Shown here piece after piece: positions 31,282-40,901 of a stretch of DNA of 64,000 nucleotides (position 1 is its first letter; each line of letters opens with the position of its first letter). Below the pieces are notes generated by a model. That model searched no databases, was not told the DNA's origin, and was given only the letters and a program-made list of their open reading frames with translations. Both the position numbers and the translations under genes were made by a program. Location: the NCBI RefSeq assembly GCF_029917005.1, contig NZ_CP123967.1, forward strand, positions 868,001 through 932,000, written 5' to 3'. The DNA comes from Tessaracoccus lacteus. GTDB lineage: Bacteria; Actinomycetota; Actinomycetes; Propionibacteriales; Propionibacteriaceae.

Positions 31282-32127
31282 TCACCCGTCCCAGCGGAGG
31301 GAATCCAGCGAGTGCTGCACCTCTGCCGCGTTCTCCGCATGGTCGATCGTGACGCACGACACGTAGACCGCGATCCGGTCCCTGTCGTCCGTGGGCACGA
31401 GGATGATGTCGACGACGTCGCCCTGGATGCCCTGGTAGAGCTGGTTGCCCACGTAGACGTTGTTCGTCAGCCGCCACCCGATGCGGGTGGAGACCTTGTA
31501 CTCCTCGTCGCGGAGGATCTCCCGCTTGGTGAAGCCGGTGAACATGCCTGATGACGACATGCAGGTGACGAACTGCTCGGCGGCGGTCGAAAGGTCGTCG
31601 GAGAACCCGTCGCTGACCTTGATGTACCCGACGCCGACGTTGCTGATCCACCCCGTCGCGATCGGTCGGATCATCGAGTTGTTGTCCCACAGCCAGTCGA
31701 TGTAGGCGGGGTCGGCCTCCCACTGCGATCCGGTGGGCACGTCGATCGACAGCCCGCCGCCGTGCAGCCTGCCGTCGACGACCTCGCTGCGCGGCCAGTC
31801 CTCGGCCACCGGGCAGTCGATGGGCTCGCCGAAACCCGTCTCCACCGCGGTCGGCGACGGGGTCTCGGTGGGTTCGAGTTCGTTCCACTGCGTCCCGGTG
31901 GGGCGGGCGCTCCTGGTGTCCTCGGGGACGGCCGCGAAGGGATTCGACGATCCGGGCAGCACCACCAGCGCGACGACGACCGCGGCGACCACCACCAGGG
32001 CGATCATGAGCCACAGCCACGCCCTCGGCCCTCTACGCTGTGGGGTCTCCTCGATCCAGCGCTCACCGTCCCAGTAGCGCCGACCGTCGGGCGCGGAGGG
32101 GTCCGCGTACCATCCGGGCTGTGCCAT
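31282..32127 (-). CDS. DUF2510-domain membrane-anchored protein
   Basis: A 281-residue protein. Residues 1-30 are a DUF2510 module (MAQPGWYADPSAPDGRRYWD), a short Trp-rich unit found at the cytoplasmic N-terminus of many actinobacterial membrane proteins. A single hydrophobic helix follows (WLWLMIALVVVAAVVVALVV, residues about 39-60), then a Thr/Pro-rich linker and an extracytoplasmic domain of roughly 180 residues that I do not recognise. ATG 32127 gives the conserved DUF2510 start; the longer frame upstream is antisense to glnA. Function unknown. Confidence 0.8.
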   Translation of the reverse strand: MAQPGWYADPSAPDGRRYWDGERWIEETPQRRGPRAWLWLMIALVVVAAVVVALVVLPGSSNPFAAVPEDTRSARPTGTQWNELEPTETPSPTAVETGFGEPIDCPVAEDWPRSEVVDGRLHGGGLSIDVPTGSQWEADPAYIDWLWDNNSMIRPIATGWISNVGVGYIKVSDGFSDDLSTAAEQFVTCMSSSGMFTGFTKREILRDEEYKVSTRIGWRLTNNVYVGNQLYQGIQGDVVDIILVPTDDRDRIAVYVSCVTIDHAENAAEVQHSLDSLRWDG

Positions 32128-32182
32128 GGCGCCAGTGTACTGAGCCGCGCCGGGGCCGGTGTTGCCGGAACATGGCGCGCCC

Positions 32183-32198
32183 GTCACATGCCTGTAAC
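32183..32198 (+). promoter_or_regulatory. GlnR box upstream of glnA2
   Basis: GTCAC (32183-32187), six bases, then GTAAC (32194-32198), matching the actinobacterial GlnR pattern of two GTNAC-type half sites six bases apart (also AC-n9-AC). It ends 23 bases before the glutamine synthetase start, suggesting nitrogen control. Confidence 0.6.
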
Positions 32199-32221
32199 AC
32201 GCGATGGGCAGACTGGCTGGC

Positions 32222-33547
32222 ATGGATAGGCAGACTGAGTTCGTGCTGCGCTCAATGGAGGAGCGGGGCATCCGGTTCGTCAGGCTGTGGTTCACGGACG
32301 TGCTGGGATCGCTGAAGTCCGTGGCCATCGCCCCCGCGGAGGTCGAAGGCGCCATCGGTGAAGGTGTCGGCTTCGACGGATCCGCCATCGAGGGCTTCGC
32401 CCGAGTTTTCGAGTCGGACATGGTCGCCCATCCTGACCCGTCGACGTATCAGGTGCTTCCGTGGCGCCAGGCCGGCCGCTCCACCGCGCGCATGCTGTGC
32501 GACATCAAGCTGCCCGACGGCTCGCCGAGCTACGCCGACCCCCGGTACGTGCTGAAGCGCGCCATGCGCCGCGCCGCCGACATGGGCTTCACGTTCTACA
32601 TCCACCCGGAGATCGAGTTCTTCCTGCTGCGCTCCCTGCAGCCCCCGGTGCCGCTCGACGACGGCGGCTACTTCGACCACACGACGCTCGGCGACGGGAC
32701 CGACTTCCGCCGCGACGTCATCACCATGCTGGAGCAGATGGGCATCTCGGTCGAGTTCAGCCACCACGAGGCGGCGCCGGGCCAGCACGAGATCGACCTG
32801 CGGTACGCGGACGCGCTGACCATGGCCGACAACATCATGACCTTCCGCGTCGTCGTCCGCGAGGTGGCCGTCAGCCAGGGCGTGCACGCGACGTTCATGC
32901 CGAAGCCCTTCTCGCAGCACCCCGGCTCGGGCATGCACACGCACATGTCGCTGTTCGAGGGCGACACCAACGCCTTCTACGACGCCAGCGACGAGTACAA
33001 CCTGTCGAAGACGGCCAAGCACTTCATCGCCGGCCTGCTGCGCCACGCGCCGGAGATCACCGCGGTCACGAACCAGTGGGTCAACTCCTACAAGCGGCTC
33101 GTCGGCGGCGGCGAGGCACCGTCGTTCGCCTGCTGGGGCCGCGCCAACCGCTCCGCGCTCATCCGCGTGCCGCAGTTCACGCCCGGGAAGACCTCGTCGG
33201 CCCGCATCGAGTACCGGGCCGTCGACTCGGCGGTCAACCCGTACCTCGCGTTCGCGCTGCTGCTCAACGCCGGCCTCAAGGGCGTCGAGGGCGAGTACCC
33301 GCTGCCCGAGGAGACCGAGGACGAGGTGTGGCGCCTCAGCGACCGCGAGCGCCAGACCATCGGCATCCGTGAGCTGCCGCGCAACCTGGACAACGCGATC
33401 CGCCTGATGGAGGAAAGCGAGCTCGTCGCCGGCACGCTCGGCGAGCACGTCTACGAGTACTTCCTGCGCAACAAACGCGAGGAGTTCGACGCCTACCGCA
33501 AGCAGGTCACCCCGTGGGAGCTGGAGCGGCACATCAAGGTGATGTGA
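32222..33547 (+). CDS. glnA2: type I glutamine synthetase, GlnA2-like
   Basis: About 441 residues. The family condenses ammonia and glutamate with ATP. Conserved parts are VGFDGSAIEGFARV, the metal-binding FYIHPEIEFFL, the ATP loop GSGMHTHMSLF and NPYLAFALLLNAGLKG. ATG 32222 matches known GlnA2 starts (MDRQTEFVLRSMEERG). The C-terminal region around SDRERQTIGIRELP lacks the adenylylated tyrosine that GlnA1 proteins have, so GlnE probably does not modify this enzyme. The neighbourhood with glnE, as in mycobacteria, supports the GlnA2 assignment. Some GlnA2/3-like enzymes prefer other amines, so activity is inferred. Confidence 0.88.
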   Translation: MDRQTEFVLRSMEERGIRFVRLWFTDVLGSLKSVAIAPAEVEGAIGEGVGFDGSAIEGFARVFESDMVAHPDPSTYQVLPWRQAGRSTARMLCDIKLPDGSPSYADPRYVLKRAMRRAADMGFTFYIHPEIEFFLLRSLQPPVPLDDGGYFDHTTLGDGTDFRRDVITMLEQMGISVEFSHHEAAPGQHEIDLRYADALTMADNIMTFRVVVREVAVSQGVHATFMPKPFSQHPGSGMHTHMSLFEGDTNAFYDASDEYNLSKTAKHFIAGLLRHAPEITAVTNQWVNSYKRLVGGGEAPSFACWGRANRSALIRVPQFTPGKTSSARIEYRAVDSAVNPYLAFALLLNAGLKGVEGEYPLPEETEDEVWRLSDRERQTIGIRELPRNLDNAIRLMEESELVAGTLGEHVYEYFLRNKREEFDAYRKQVTPWELERHIKVM

Positions 33548-33974
33548 CAAGGGGGAAGGCGCGCGCGGTCTCGGCCGCGTGCACCCCGCTGCGTTGCATG
33601 GCCGCGTCCTCCCAGCGCTGACGCCCGGTCGCCAGCGCCAGGAACGTCTCCGGGGTCAGTTCCACCACGTTCGGGGGAGTGCCCCGCGTGTGCCGCGAGC
33701 CGGCCTCGAAGCCGATCTGCACGGCGGCGAACGGCGGCACGCGCACCTCGATCGTCGCGCCCGGGTATCGCTCGCCGAGCCGGGCGCAGGCCGCCCTGCA
33801 CGCCGCGGCGGTCAGCACTCGGCCCAGCGGCGCGGGATCCCCGGCGGCGGCCAGCAGCAGCGACGTGAGGTCCGGCTTCCGCAGGGCGAGGACGGGGTCG
33901 ACGGCTGCGTCGCCGAGCCGCGCGCGCAGCGCGGCGACGACGGGAGGGGTGGGCTTGAACATGATCCGCCACAC
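33534..33974 (-). CDS. sterol-carrier (SCP2)-like family protein
   Basis: A 146-residue protein resembling the actinobacterial sterol carrier family and the C-terminal domain of mycothiol-dependent enzymes (RVPPFAAVQIG, HTRGTPPNVVELTPETFLALATGRQRWEDA). These domains form a hydrophobic pocket; the ligand here is unknown. The gene is convergent with glnA2 and overlaps its end by 14 bases, and it diverges from glnE. ATG 33974 is listed; ATG 33962 (MFKPTPP) is an equally good start. Confidence 0.72.
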   Translation of the reverse strand: MWRIMFKPTPPVVAALRARLGDAAVDPVLALRKPDLTSLLLAAAGDPAPLGRVLTAAACRAACARLGERYPGATIEVRVPPFAAVQIGFEAGSRHTRGTPPNVVELTPETFLALATGRQRWEDAAMQRSGVHAAETARAFPLVTSP

Positions 33975-34002
33975 TACCCGTGGCCGCGGATAGGGTTGGC
34001 AC

Positions 34003-36918
34003 GTGAGCAGGTACGAGTCGCCGTCCGCAGAGTTCGCCCGCCGCGGCTTCGACTCCGCGGCGTCCGCGGCTAGGGTGTGGGAACGCTGGGAGGCCGACTA
34101 CGGGCGCGACCTGCCGATCGACCTGAGGGTCTTCGAGCGCGTCGCTGACCGCGACCAGGCCCTCGAGGCCCTCGAGCGCCTGTGGCACGCCGACCCGCAG
34201 CTCTTCGAACGCATCGTCTTGGACGAGGCGTGGCTGCTGCGCGTGCTCCTGGTGCTCGGCGGGTCCACAGCGCTGGCGCAGACGCTGACGCGACACCCCG
34301 AGGAGGCGCTGCGGCTCGAACATGCCCCGGAGGCTCGGGGGGCCGACGGCTGGCGGGCGTTCTTCGAGGACCGGGTCGCTCCCGTGGGCGGCGTGGCCGA
34401 CGGCAACGGCGACGCCCTGCGGCTGGCCAACCGGGTCGCGCTCATCGAGATCGCCTGCCGGGACCTCGCTGCTGAGAACCCCGTCGACCTTGTACACGAC
34501 ATTGCGGCCGAGCTGAGCCACGTCGCCGACGCCGTGCTGGAGATGTCGCTGGCCTACGCCCGAGCGGAGGTCCCCGGGTGGGAGAGGACCCGGCTCGCCG
34601 TCCTCGCCATGGGCAAGACCGGCGCGCAGGAGCTCAACTACATCTCCGACGTGGACGTGATCTATGTTGCGGAACCCGCCGACGGGGTCGGCGCGGACGA
34701 GGCCGTCGCCATCGGGTCGCGGCTCGCCGCGGCGCAGGCCCGGATCTGTTCGGCCCACACCGCGGAGGGGACCATCTGGCAGGTTGACGCCGCGCTGCGC
34801 CCCGAGGGCAAGGCAGGGCCGCTGGTCCGGACGCTCGACAGCTGCCGCGCCTACTACGAGAAGTGGGCGAAGAACTGGGAGTTCCAGGCCATGCTCAAGG
34901 CGAGGCCCGCGGCCGGCGACCTGCGTCTCGGTGCGGACTTCGTCGAACTCGTCTCGCCGCTGGTGTGGCGCGCGGGGGAGCGCCCCGGGTTCCTCAGCGA
35001 GGTCCGTGCGATGCGGGCCCGCGTGATCTCGCTGCTGCCCGCCAAGCAGGCAGATGCCGAGATCAAGCTGGGGGAGGGGGGCCTGCGCGACACCGAGTTC
35101 TCGGTTCAGCTGTTGCAGCTCGTGCACGGCCGCGCCGACGACCGGCTGCGGTCCCGCGGCACCTTCCGGGCGCTGCAGGAGCTCGTGGATGACGGGTACA
35201 TCGGGCGCGCCGACGGCGCCGAGATGGAGACCGCCTACCGCTTCCAGCGGCTGCTCGAACACCGCGTGCAGCTCAGACGGCTGCGCCGCACGCATCTGGT
35301 GCCGGACGAGCCGCTGGCCCGCGAGCAGATCGCCCGCTCGATGGGGCTGCGCGCGGAACAGCTGATCGACACGTGGCGGGCGTCCACCAGGCAGGTGCGT
35401 GCCCTGCAGCAGCGGATCTTCTTCTCGCCCCTGCTGGACGCCGTCTCAAAGGTCTCGACAGAGGGCCTGCGCCTCACGTCGGAGGCGGCTGCGGCGCGGC
35501 TGCGGGCCCTCGGCTTCCTCGACCCGCGCACGGCGCTCGGCCATCTCGAGGCGCTGACCCGCGGCACGAGCCGGTCCGCCGAGATCCAACGGCAGCTGCT
35601 GCCAGCGATGCTGGAGTGGTTCGCGGAGGGGCCGAACCCGGACTTCGGGCTGCTGGCCTTCCGGCAGCTGTCGGAGGCGCTGCGCGACACCACCTGGTAT
35701 CTGCGGGCGCTGCGCGACGACGCGAACATGGCCCACCGGCTCGCGCGCATCGCGTCGTCGAGCCGCTTCGTCGTCGACCTGCTCCGCCGCGCGCCCGACA
35801 TGATCCGCATGCTCGCGAGCAACGAGGAGCTGCGGCCCAGGTCGGCCGAGGAACTGATCGCCGCGATGCGGGCCGCCTCCGCCCGCAACGACGACGCCGA
35901 GGCCGCTGCGGCCTCGGTCCGGGCGCTGCGCCGCTCGGAGCTGTGCCGCGTCGCGCTGGCGGACGTCCTGGGGCTCGCCGACGTCGAGGTGGTGGGCGAG
36001 GCACTCAGCGACCTCGCAGCCGCGACCCTCGACGCGGGACTCGACCTCGCTCGCCGCAGCGTCGACGCGCCGGAGGTCGGGGTGGTGGCGCTCGGTCGTT
36101 GGGGCGGGCGCGAGCTGAGCTACGCCTCCGACGCCGACTGCGTCTTCATCGTCCCCGACGGCACGGACGATCAGGGGCAGGCGCGGGCTACCGAGCTCGT
36201 GCGCCTGGCCCGCGACATCGTCGGGCGGCCCGGCCCCGACCCGGCGCTGGTGGTCGACACCGAGCTGAGGCCCGAGGGCAAGGGCGGGCCGCAGGTCCGC
36301 ACAGTCTCCTCGTATCTCGCGTACTACGACAGGTGGGCCTCCACCTGGGAGCGGCAGATGCTCGTCCGGGCCCGGGCGGGCGCGGGGGACCTGGCATTGG
36401 CCGACGCGCTGCTCGACGGGGTCGACGGCTTCCGCTGGCCCGACGGCGGCCTGACAGAAGCCCAGGTGACCGAGATCCGCAGGCTCAAGTCGCGGATGGA
36501 GCACGAACGGATCCCGAAGGGGGTGCCGCGGGAACGACACCTGAAGCTGGGACCCGGCGGCCTGTCGGACGTCGAATGGACCGTTCAGCTCCTGCAGCTT
36601 CGCCACGCCCACGCACATCCCGAGCTGCGCACGCCGTCGACCATGCGGGCCCTGGCCTGCCTTGACCGCCTCGGGCTGGTCGACGGCACACAGGCGGAGC
36701 GGCTCACCCAGGCCTGGCGGCGCGCCAGCCGGCTGCGCAACGCGATCATGCTGGTGCGTGGCCGGGCGAGCGACGCGCTGCCGTCGGACACGCGCGACCT
36801 CGCGCAGATCTCGGTGCTTCTCGGGTATGAGTCGGGAGCGGCGTCCGGCATGGTCGACGACACCCGCAGGCTGATGCGTCACGCGCTCGACGTGACGAAC
36901 CAGCTGTTCTGGGCCTGA
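34003..36918 (+). CDS. glnE: bifunctional glutamine synthetase adenylyltransferase/deadenylase
   Basis: A 971-residue enzyme that adds AMP to, and removes it from, glutamine synthetase according to nitrogen status. It has two nucleotidyltransferase domains. The N-terminal (adenylyl-removing) one has LAVLAMGKTGAQELNYISDVD near residue 200, and the C-terminal (adenylylating) one has GRWGGRELSYASDADCVF near residue 696, each followed by LRPEGK. GTG 34003 is the start. It is downstream of glnA2, though its target is expected to be a GlnA1 encoded elsewhere. Confidence 0.95.
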   Translation: MSRYESPSAEFARRGFDSAASAARVWERWEADYGRDLPIDLRVFERVADRDQALEALERLWHADPQLFERIVLDEAWLLRVLLVLGGSTALAQTLTRHPEEALRLEHAPEARGADGWRAFFEDRVAPVGGVADGNGDALRLANRVALIEIACRDLAAENPVDLVHDIAAELSHVADAVLEMSLAYARAEVPGWERTRLAVLAMGKTGAQELNYISDVDVIYVAEPADGVGADEAVAIGSRLAAAQARICSAHTAEGTIWQVDAALRPEGKAGPLVRTLDSCRAYYEKWAKNWEFQAMLKARPAAGDLRLGADFVELVSPLVWRAGERPGFLSEVRAMRARVISLLPAKQADAEIKLGEGGLRDTEFSVQLLQLVHGRADDRLRSRGTFRALQELVDDGYIGRADGAEMETAYRFQRLLEHRVQLRRLRRTHLVPDEPLAREQIARSMGLRAEQLIDTWRASTRQVRALQQRIFFSPLLDAVSKVSTEGLRLTSEAAAARLRALGFLDPRTALGHLEALTRGTSRSAEIQRQLLPAMLEWFAEGPNPDFGLLAFRQLSEALRDTTWYLRALRDDANMAHRLARIASSSRFVVDLLRRAPDMIRMLASNEELRPRSAEELIAAMRAASARNDDAEAAAASVRALRRSELCRVALADVLGLADVEVVGEALSDLAAATLDAGLDLARRSVDAPEVGVVALGRWGGRELSYASDADCVFIVPDGTDDQGQARATELVRLARDIVGRPGPDPALVVDTELRPEGKGGPQVRTVSSYLAYYDRWASTWERQMLVRARAGAGDLALADALLDGVDGFRWPDGGLTEAQVTEIRRLKSRMEHERIPKGVPRERHLKLGPGGLSDVEWTVQLLQLRHAHAHPELRTPSTMRALACLDRLGLVDGTQAERLTQAWRRASRLRNAIMLVRGRASDALPSDTRDLAQISVLLGYESGAASGMVDDTRRLMRHALDVTNQLFWA

Positions 36919-36956
36919 TGGCAGCTCATCGGCGAGGGCTGGTAACCTGTCAGGCA

Positions 36957-37086
36957 CGTGTTCCGGGGTCGGTGTAAGTCCGAACCGGCGGTGACAGTCC
37001 GCGACCCTCGTCAGGCTTCGGCCAGGCCAGGTTGACTCGGTGCAATTCCGAGACCGACAGTGAAAGTCTGGATGGGAGGAACGCGC
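36957..37086 (+). promoter_or_regulatory. FMN riboswitch (RFN element)
   Basis: The RFN aptamer is recognisable: TTCCGGGGTCGGTGTAAGTC, then CCGAACCGGCGGTGACAGTC, a variable arm, GGTTGACTCGGTGCAATTCC, and GACCGACAGTGAAAGTCTGG closing with GATGGGAGGAACG. It senses flavin mononucleotide and usually turns off expression when FMN is plentiful. It lies about 80 bases before the RibX-like permease gene, so it should control the ribX-ribY pair. Confidence 0.95.
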
Positions 37087-37165
37087 CGCGCGGCAGCGTC
37101 GGCACAGTCGTGTCTGCGCGCCTGCCGTTCGCGCGCACCCCGGGCCTGGAGGAAGGACGGGGTAG

Positions 37166-37993
37166 ATGACCACCACGATGAGGCGACGCGTAGGCGCCGG
37201 CCTGTGGTCCGCCTACCCCGCGAGGACCCGACCGGGCGCCGGTCGCTGGGTCCCGGCAACCGCCGCCGCCGCCCTGCTGCTCACCGGTTGGTGGGCGGTC
37301 ACGGCCGGCGGCCTCGTCGCTCCGCTCTACCTTCCGGGCCCGGAGGACGTGGCTGCCCGCATGGTCGCGCAGCTGTCCAGCGGAGTGGCGTGGAGGTATC
37401 TCACGCCGACGATCTCCGCAGCCCTGCTCGGTGCCCTCATCGCGGTGGCCGTGGCCATCCCTGTCGGCATCCTGATCGCGCACTCGCGGCCGCTGGCCGC
37501 GGTGCTCGAGCCGTTCGTCGCCCTGTCGCAGACCGTCCCGCTGGTGGCCATCGCGCCGCTGCTGGTCCTGTGGCTCGGCTACGGCACCGTCCCGATCGCC
37601 GTCCTGTGCGCGATCGTGGCCTTCTTCCCCATGATCACCACCACGGTCGTCGGGCTCAGGTCCCTCGACATGCGCGTGGTGGAGACGGCGCTGCTCGACG
37701 GCGCCAGCTTCCCGCAGCGGCTTTGGCACATCGAGGGCCCCATGGTGGCCCCCGCGGTGCTGGCAGGAGTCCGCGGCGGGATGGCGCTCGCGATGACCGG
37801 TGCGGTCGTCGGTGAGATGGTCATGGGCGGATCCGGCATGGGCACACTCCTCACCCTCTCCCGGCAGACGGCGGACACCGCATCGGTGTTCGCCGTGGTT
37901 GCCTGGATCGCCCTCATGGCGATGGCTCTCTACGGGATCGTCTCGATCGCGGAACGCGCAGCTGTCAGACGACTACAAGGAGTCACCACATGA
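37166..37993 (+). CDS. ribX: ABC transporter permease, RibX-like (probable riboflavin uptake)
   Basis: A 275-residue permease of the SsuC/ThiX type, with six or so helices and the ATPase-contact loop EmphasisedGly region (VETALLDGASFPQRLWHIEGP). It begins at ATG 37166 and follows an FMN riboswitch, the feature that defines RibXY systems for riboflavin or a precursor in the published comparative genomics. No ATP-binding subunit gene is next to it; a shared ATPase elsewhere must serve it if the transporter is active. It overlaps the next start (ATGA). Substrate assignment rests on the riboswitch. Confidence 0.8.
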   Translation: MTTTMRRRVGAGLWSAYPARTRPGAGRWVPATAAAALLLTGWWAVTAGGLVAPLYLPGPEDVAARMVAQLSSGVAWRYLTPTISAALLGALIAVAVAIPVGILIAHSRPLAAVLEPFVALSQTVPLVAIAPLLVLWLGYGTVPIAVLCAIVAFFPMITTTVVGLRSLDMRVVETALLDGASFPQRLWHIEGPMVAPAVLAGVRGGMALAMTGAVVGEMVMGGSGMGTLLTLSRQTADTASVFAVVAWIALMAMALYGIVSIAERAAVRRLQGVTT

Positions 37994-38988
37994 TCACCCG
38001 CCGCCTTCCCGCCCTCGCCGTAGCCGCAGCGCTCGCCGTCGCGCCGCTGACCGCCTGCTCCGCCGGCTCCGAGCCGGAGGCCTCCGCATCGGCCGTCGAC
38101 CTGACGCCCGTCACCGTCGGCCTGAGTTACATCCCGAACGTGCAGTTCAGCGCCTTCTACGTCGGCGTCGAGCAGGGCATCTTCGAGGACCTCGGGCTGG
38201 ACGTGACGCTGCGTCACCACGGCGAGCAGGAGGATGTCTTCGGCGCGCTGCTCGGCGGCCAGGAGGACGTCGTGTTCGCATCGGCCGACGAGGCGATGGT
38301 CGCCGCCGCGTCCGGCCAGGACCTGCAGACCTTCGCCACCAGCTACCAGCAGTTCCCGGCGGAGGTGATGACCGACCGCGCCATCGAGGGCGCGACCCTG
38401 GCCGACCTCAAGGGACACACGCTCGGCATCCCGGGTCACTACGGCTCCAGCTACTACGCGGCTCTCGCCGCGATCCACCAGGCCGGGCTCACCGAGGACG
38501 ACGTCACGCTGCAGGACATCGGCTACACGCAGCTCTCCGCGCTCGCCGCGGACCAGGTGGACTTCATCGTCGGGTTCCACAACAACGAGCTCGTGCAGCT
38601 CCAGGCCACCGGCGGCGACGTGACGTCCATCCCGGTCTCCGACCCCGAGTCCCCGACGCTGGTCGGCCCGAGCCTCGTCACCAGCGGCGACACGCTCTCC
38701 GACGAGACCCTGGCCGCCCTCGCCGAGGGCATGTTGCAGGCGGAGCAGGCCGTGATCGACGATCCCGAGGCGGCCCTCGACGCCACGGCGGAGCAGGTGC
38801 CCGCGCTCGCGGACGCCGAGCAACGGGCGGTCGCGGGGAAGGTGCTGGCCGCGACGACCGAACTCTGGCTGAAGGACGGGAAGGTCGACGTCACCGTGGA
38901 CACCGATGCCTTCGGAGCCATGGGCGAGTTCCTGACGCAGGCCGGGATCATCGATCAGGCGCCCGCCGAGCCGTACCGGATCGTCTGA
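37990..38988 (+). CDS. ribY: ABC transporter substrate-binding lipoprotein, RibY-like (NMT1/THI5 fold)
   Basis: A 332-residue exported lipoprotein with a signal peptide and lipobox LTAC near residue 24, then a Ser/Glu/Ala linker. The mature protein starts VTVGLSYIPNVQFSAFYVG and has QEDVFGALLGGQEDVVFAS and GIPGHYGSSYYAAL, all typical of NMT1/THI5-like receptors (as in SsuA, ThiY and RibY). The start overlaps the permease stop by four bases. With the FMN riboswitch upstream it most likely captures riboflavin or a related flavin. Confidence 0.82.
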   Translation: MITRRLPALAVAAALAVAPLTACSAGSEPEASASAVDLTPVTVGLSYIPNVQFSAFYVGVEQGIFEDLGLDVTLRHHGEQEDVFGALLGGQEDVVFASADEAMVAAASGQDLQTFATSYQQFPAEVMTDRAIEGATLADLKGHTLGIPGHYGSSYYAALAAIHQAGLTEDDVTLQDIGYTQLSALAADQVDFIVGFHNNELVQLQATGGDVTSIPVSDPESPTLVGPSLVTSGDTLSDETLAALAEGMLQAEQAVIDDPEAALDATAEQVPALADAEQRAVAGKVLAATTELWLKDGKVDVTVDTDAFGAMGEFLTQAGIIDQAPAEPYRIV

Positions 38989-38994
38989 CCCCGG

Positions 38995-40476
38995 TTACGC
39001 GCCTCCGCCGCTGAGCTTCGCCTCGATCCTGCCGCCGACGGTCTCGTCGACGTTCTTCCAGTACTGCAGCGCGCGCGCCATGACCTCGGCGTCCGTGATG
39101 CCGCTCAGCGCACCGGAGACCGTGTCCACGAAGCGGTCACGCTGCTCGTCGTCGAAGACCTCGGTCAGCAGCGTGCGCGCCTGACCCCAGTCGTCGTCCT
39201 CGGCGTGCAGGGTGGCGGCGGCGCGCACGAGCGGGCCGTCGGCCTCCCAGCCCTCCTCCGCCCGGCCCTGCGCATCGGAGAACATCCGGCCGAAGCTGTT
39301 GGGCTGGTAGACGGGCGCGCCACCGGTGTGCTGGTACTGCATGTGGCCCTGGTCCGCGTAGTTGTTGACCGCGGTGATCGGCTGGTTGACCGGCAGCTGG
39401 TGGAAGTTGGCCCCGATGCGGGCACGCTGGGCGTCCGGGTACGAGAACACGCGGGCCATCAGCATCTTGTCGGGCGAGATGCCCGTGCCGGGGATCATGT
39501 TCGACGGGGAGAAGGCCGCCTGCTCGATCTGCGCAAAGAAGTTAGTCGGGTTCTCGTTGAGCTCCATGACGCCCACCTCGATCAGCGGGTAGTCCTTCTG
39601 CGACCAGGTCTTGGTCAGGTCGAACGGGTTGAAGCGGTAGTGATTCGCCTCGGCGTAGGGCATGACCTGCATGTGCAGCGTCCAGCTCGGGAACTCGCCG
39701 CGCTCGATCGCGTCGTAGAGGTCGCGGCGGTGGGCGTCGGCGTCGGCGCCGGCCAGCTTCTCGGCCTCCTCGTTCGTGAGGTTGACCTCGCCCTGGTTGG
39801 AGCGCCAGTGGTACTTGACCCAGAACCTCTCGCCGTCGGCGTTGACCCACATGTAGGTGTGGGACGAGAAGCCGTGCATGTGGCGCCAGGTGGCCGGCAG
39901 GCCGCGGTCGCCCATCAGGTAGGTCACCTGGTGCGCCGACTCGGGGGAGGCGGTCCAGAAGTCCCACTGCATGGTGGCGTCACGCAGGCCCGAGGAGGGG
40001 AGACGCTTCTGCGAGCGGATGAAGTGGGGGAACTTCAGCGGGTCGCGCAGGAAGAACACCGGGGTGTTGTTGCCGACGATGTCGAGGTTGCCCTCGCTGG
40101 AGTAGAAGCGCACGGAGAAGCCGCGCACGTCGCGCCAGGTGTCGGGGGAGCCCTGCTCGCCGGCGACGGTGGAGAAGCGGGTCAGCATCTGGGACTTCGT
40201 GCCCGGCTGGAACGGGGCGGCCTTGGTGTAGGCGGTCACGTCCTGCGTCACGGTGAAGGTGCCGAAGGCGCCGGAGCCCTTCGCGTGCGGGCTGCGCTCG
40301 GCGACGCGCTCGCGGTTGAAGTGGGCCAGCTGCTCGACCAGATGGACGTCGTGCAGAACGATCGGGCCGTCGTTTCCGACGGTCAGGGAGTGCTGGTCGG
40401 AGTCGGCGGGCGCTCCGTTCAGGCGGGTCGAGGGGGTGGCGGGATCGTGCATGCCGTCGCGGTAGGGGCAGGTCAT
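38995..40476 (-). CDS. katA: monofunctional heme catalase
   Basis: A 493-residue clade-3-type small-subunit catalase that breaks hydrogen peroxide to water and oxygen. The distal His64 is in [11 protein letters not shown], the distal Asn in [13 protein letters not shown], and the proximal heme Tyr in [16 protein letters not shown]. The start overlaps the stop of the upstream Fur-family gene (ATGA), so the two form an operon. The 3' end lies six bases from the convergent ribY stop. Confidence 0.96.
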   Translation of the reverse strand: MTCPYRDGMHDPATPSTRLNGAPADSDQHSLTVGNDGPIVLHDVHLVEQLAHFNRERVAERSPHAKGSGAFGTFTVTQDVTAYTKAAPFQPGTKSQMLTRFSTVAGEQGSPDTWRDVRGFSVRFYSSEGNLDIVGNNTPVFFLRDPLKFPHFIRSQKRLPSSGLRDATMQWDFWTASPESAHQVTYLMGDRGLPATWRHMHGFSSHTYMWVNADGERFWVKYHWRSNQGEVNLTNEEAEKLAGADADAHRRDLYDAIERGEFPSWTLHMQVMPYAEANHYRFNPFDLTKTWSQKDYPLIEVGVMELNENPTNFFAQIEQAAFSPSNMIPGTGISPDKMLMARVFSYPDAQRARIGANFHQLPVNQPITAVNNYADQGHMQYQHTGGAPVYQPNSFGRMFSDAQGRAEEGWEADGPLVRAAATLHAEDDDWGQARTLLTEVFDDEQRDRFVDTVSGALSGITDAEVMARALQYWKNVDETVGGRIEAKLSGGGA

Positions 40477-40901
40477 CTTTTCTCCTCAGTGTTTTCCTGG
40501 CAGCTCGGACACAGCCCCCAGAAGACGAGCTCGGCCTCGTCGACGACGAAGCCTCCCGTCTCGCTGGGGGACAGGCAGGGGGCATGACCGGTCACGCACG
40601 CGACGTTGCGCATGGCGCCGCAGCGCCTGCACATCAGGTGGTGATGGTTGTCGCTCGTCTCGAGCTCATAGCGGGGGCTGTGGCCCGCGGGCTCTACGCG
40701 TCGGATGAGGTGGGCGTCGTGCAGCGCGGCGAGCACGTCGTAGACGGCCTGCGTGGAGGCGCTGCCGATGCGGGAGCGGACGGCGTCCGTGATCTCACCG
40801 ACGCCCAGATGGTCTCCGGACTCGAGTTCGGTGAGCACGGCGAGCCTGCCGGCGGTGACGCGGAGTCCCGCGTCGCGCAGAAGGGTCGGCCAATCGGTCA
40901 T
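40473..40901 (-). CDS. Fur-family peroxide-type regulator (PerR/CatR-like)
   Basis: A 142-residue metal-dependent repressor. An N-terminal winged helix ([19 protein letters not shown]) is followed by a His-rich metal site ([12 protein letters not shown]) and a structural zinc site with two CxxC pairs (CRRC and CPSC). Lying directly upstream of katA in the same operon suggests it represses catalase and itself and is inactivated by peroxide, as CatR/FurA-type regulators are. Whether it senses peroxide or iron cannot be told from sequence by eye. Confidence 0.88.
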   Translation of the reverse strand: MTDWPTLLRDAGLRVTAGRLAVLTELESGDHLGVGEITDAVRSRIGSASTQAVYDVLAALHDAHLIRRVEPAGHSPRYELETSDNHHHLMCRRCGAMRNVACVTGHAPCLSPSETGGFVVDEAELVFWGLCPSCQENTEEKR

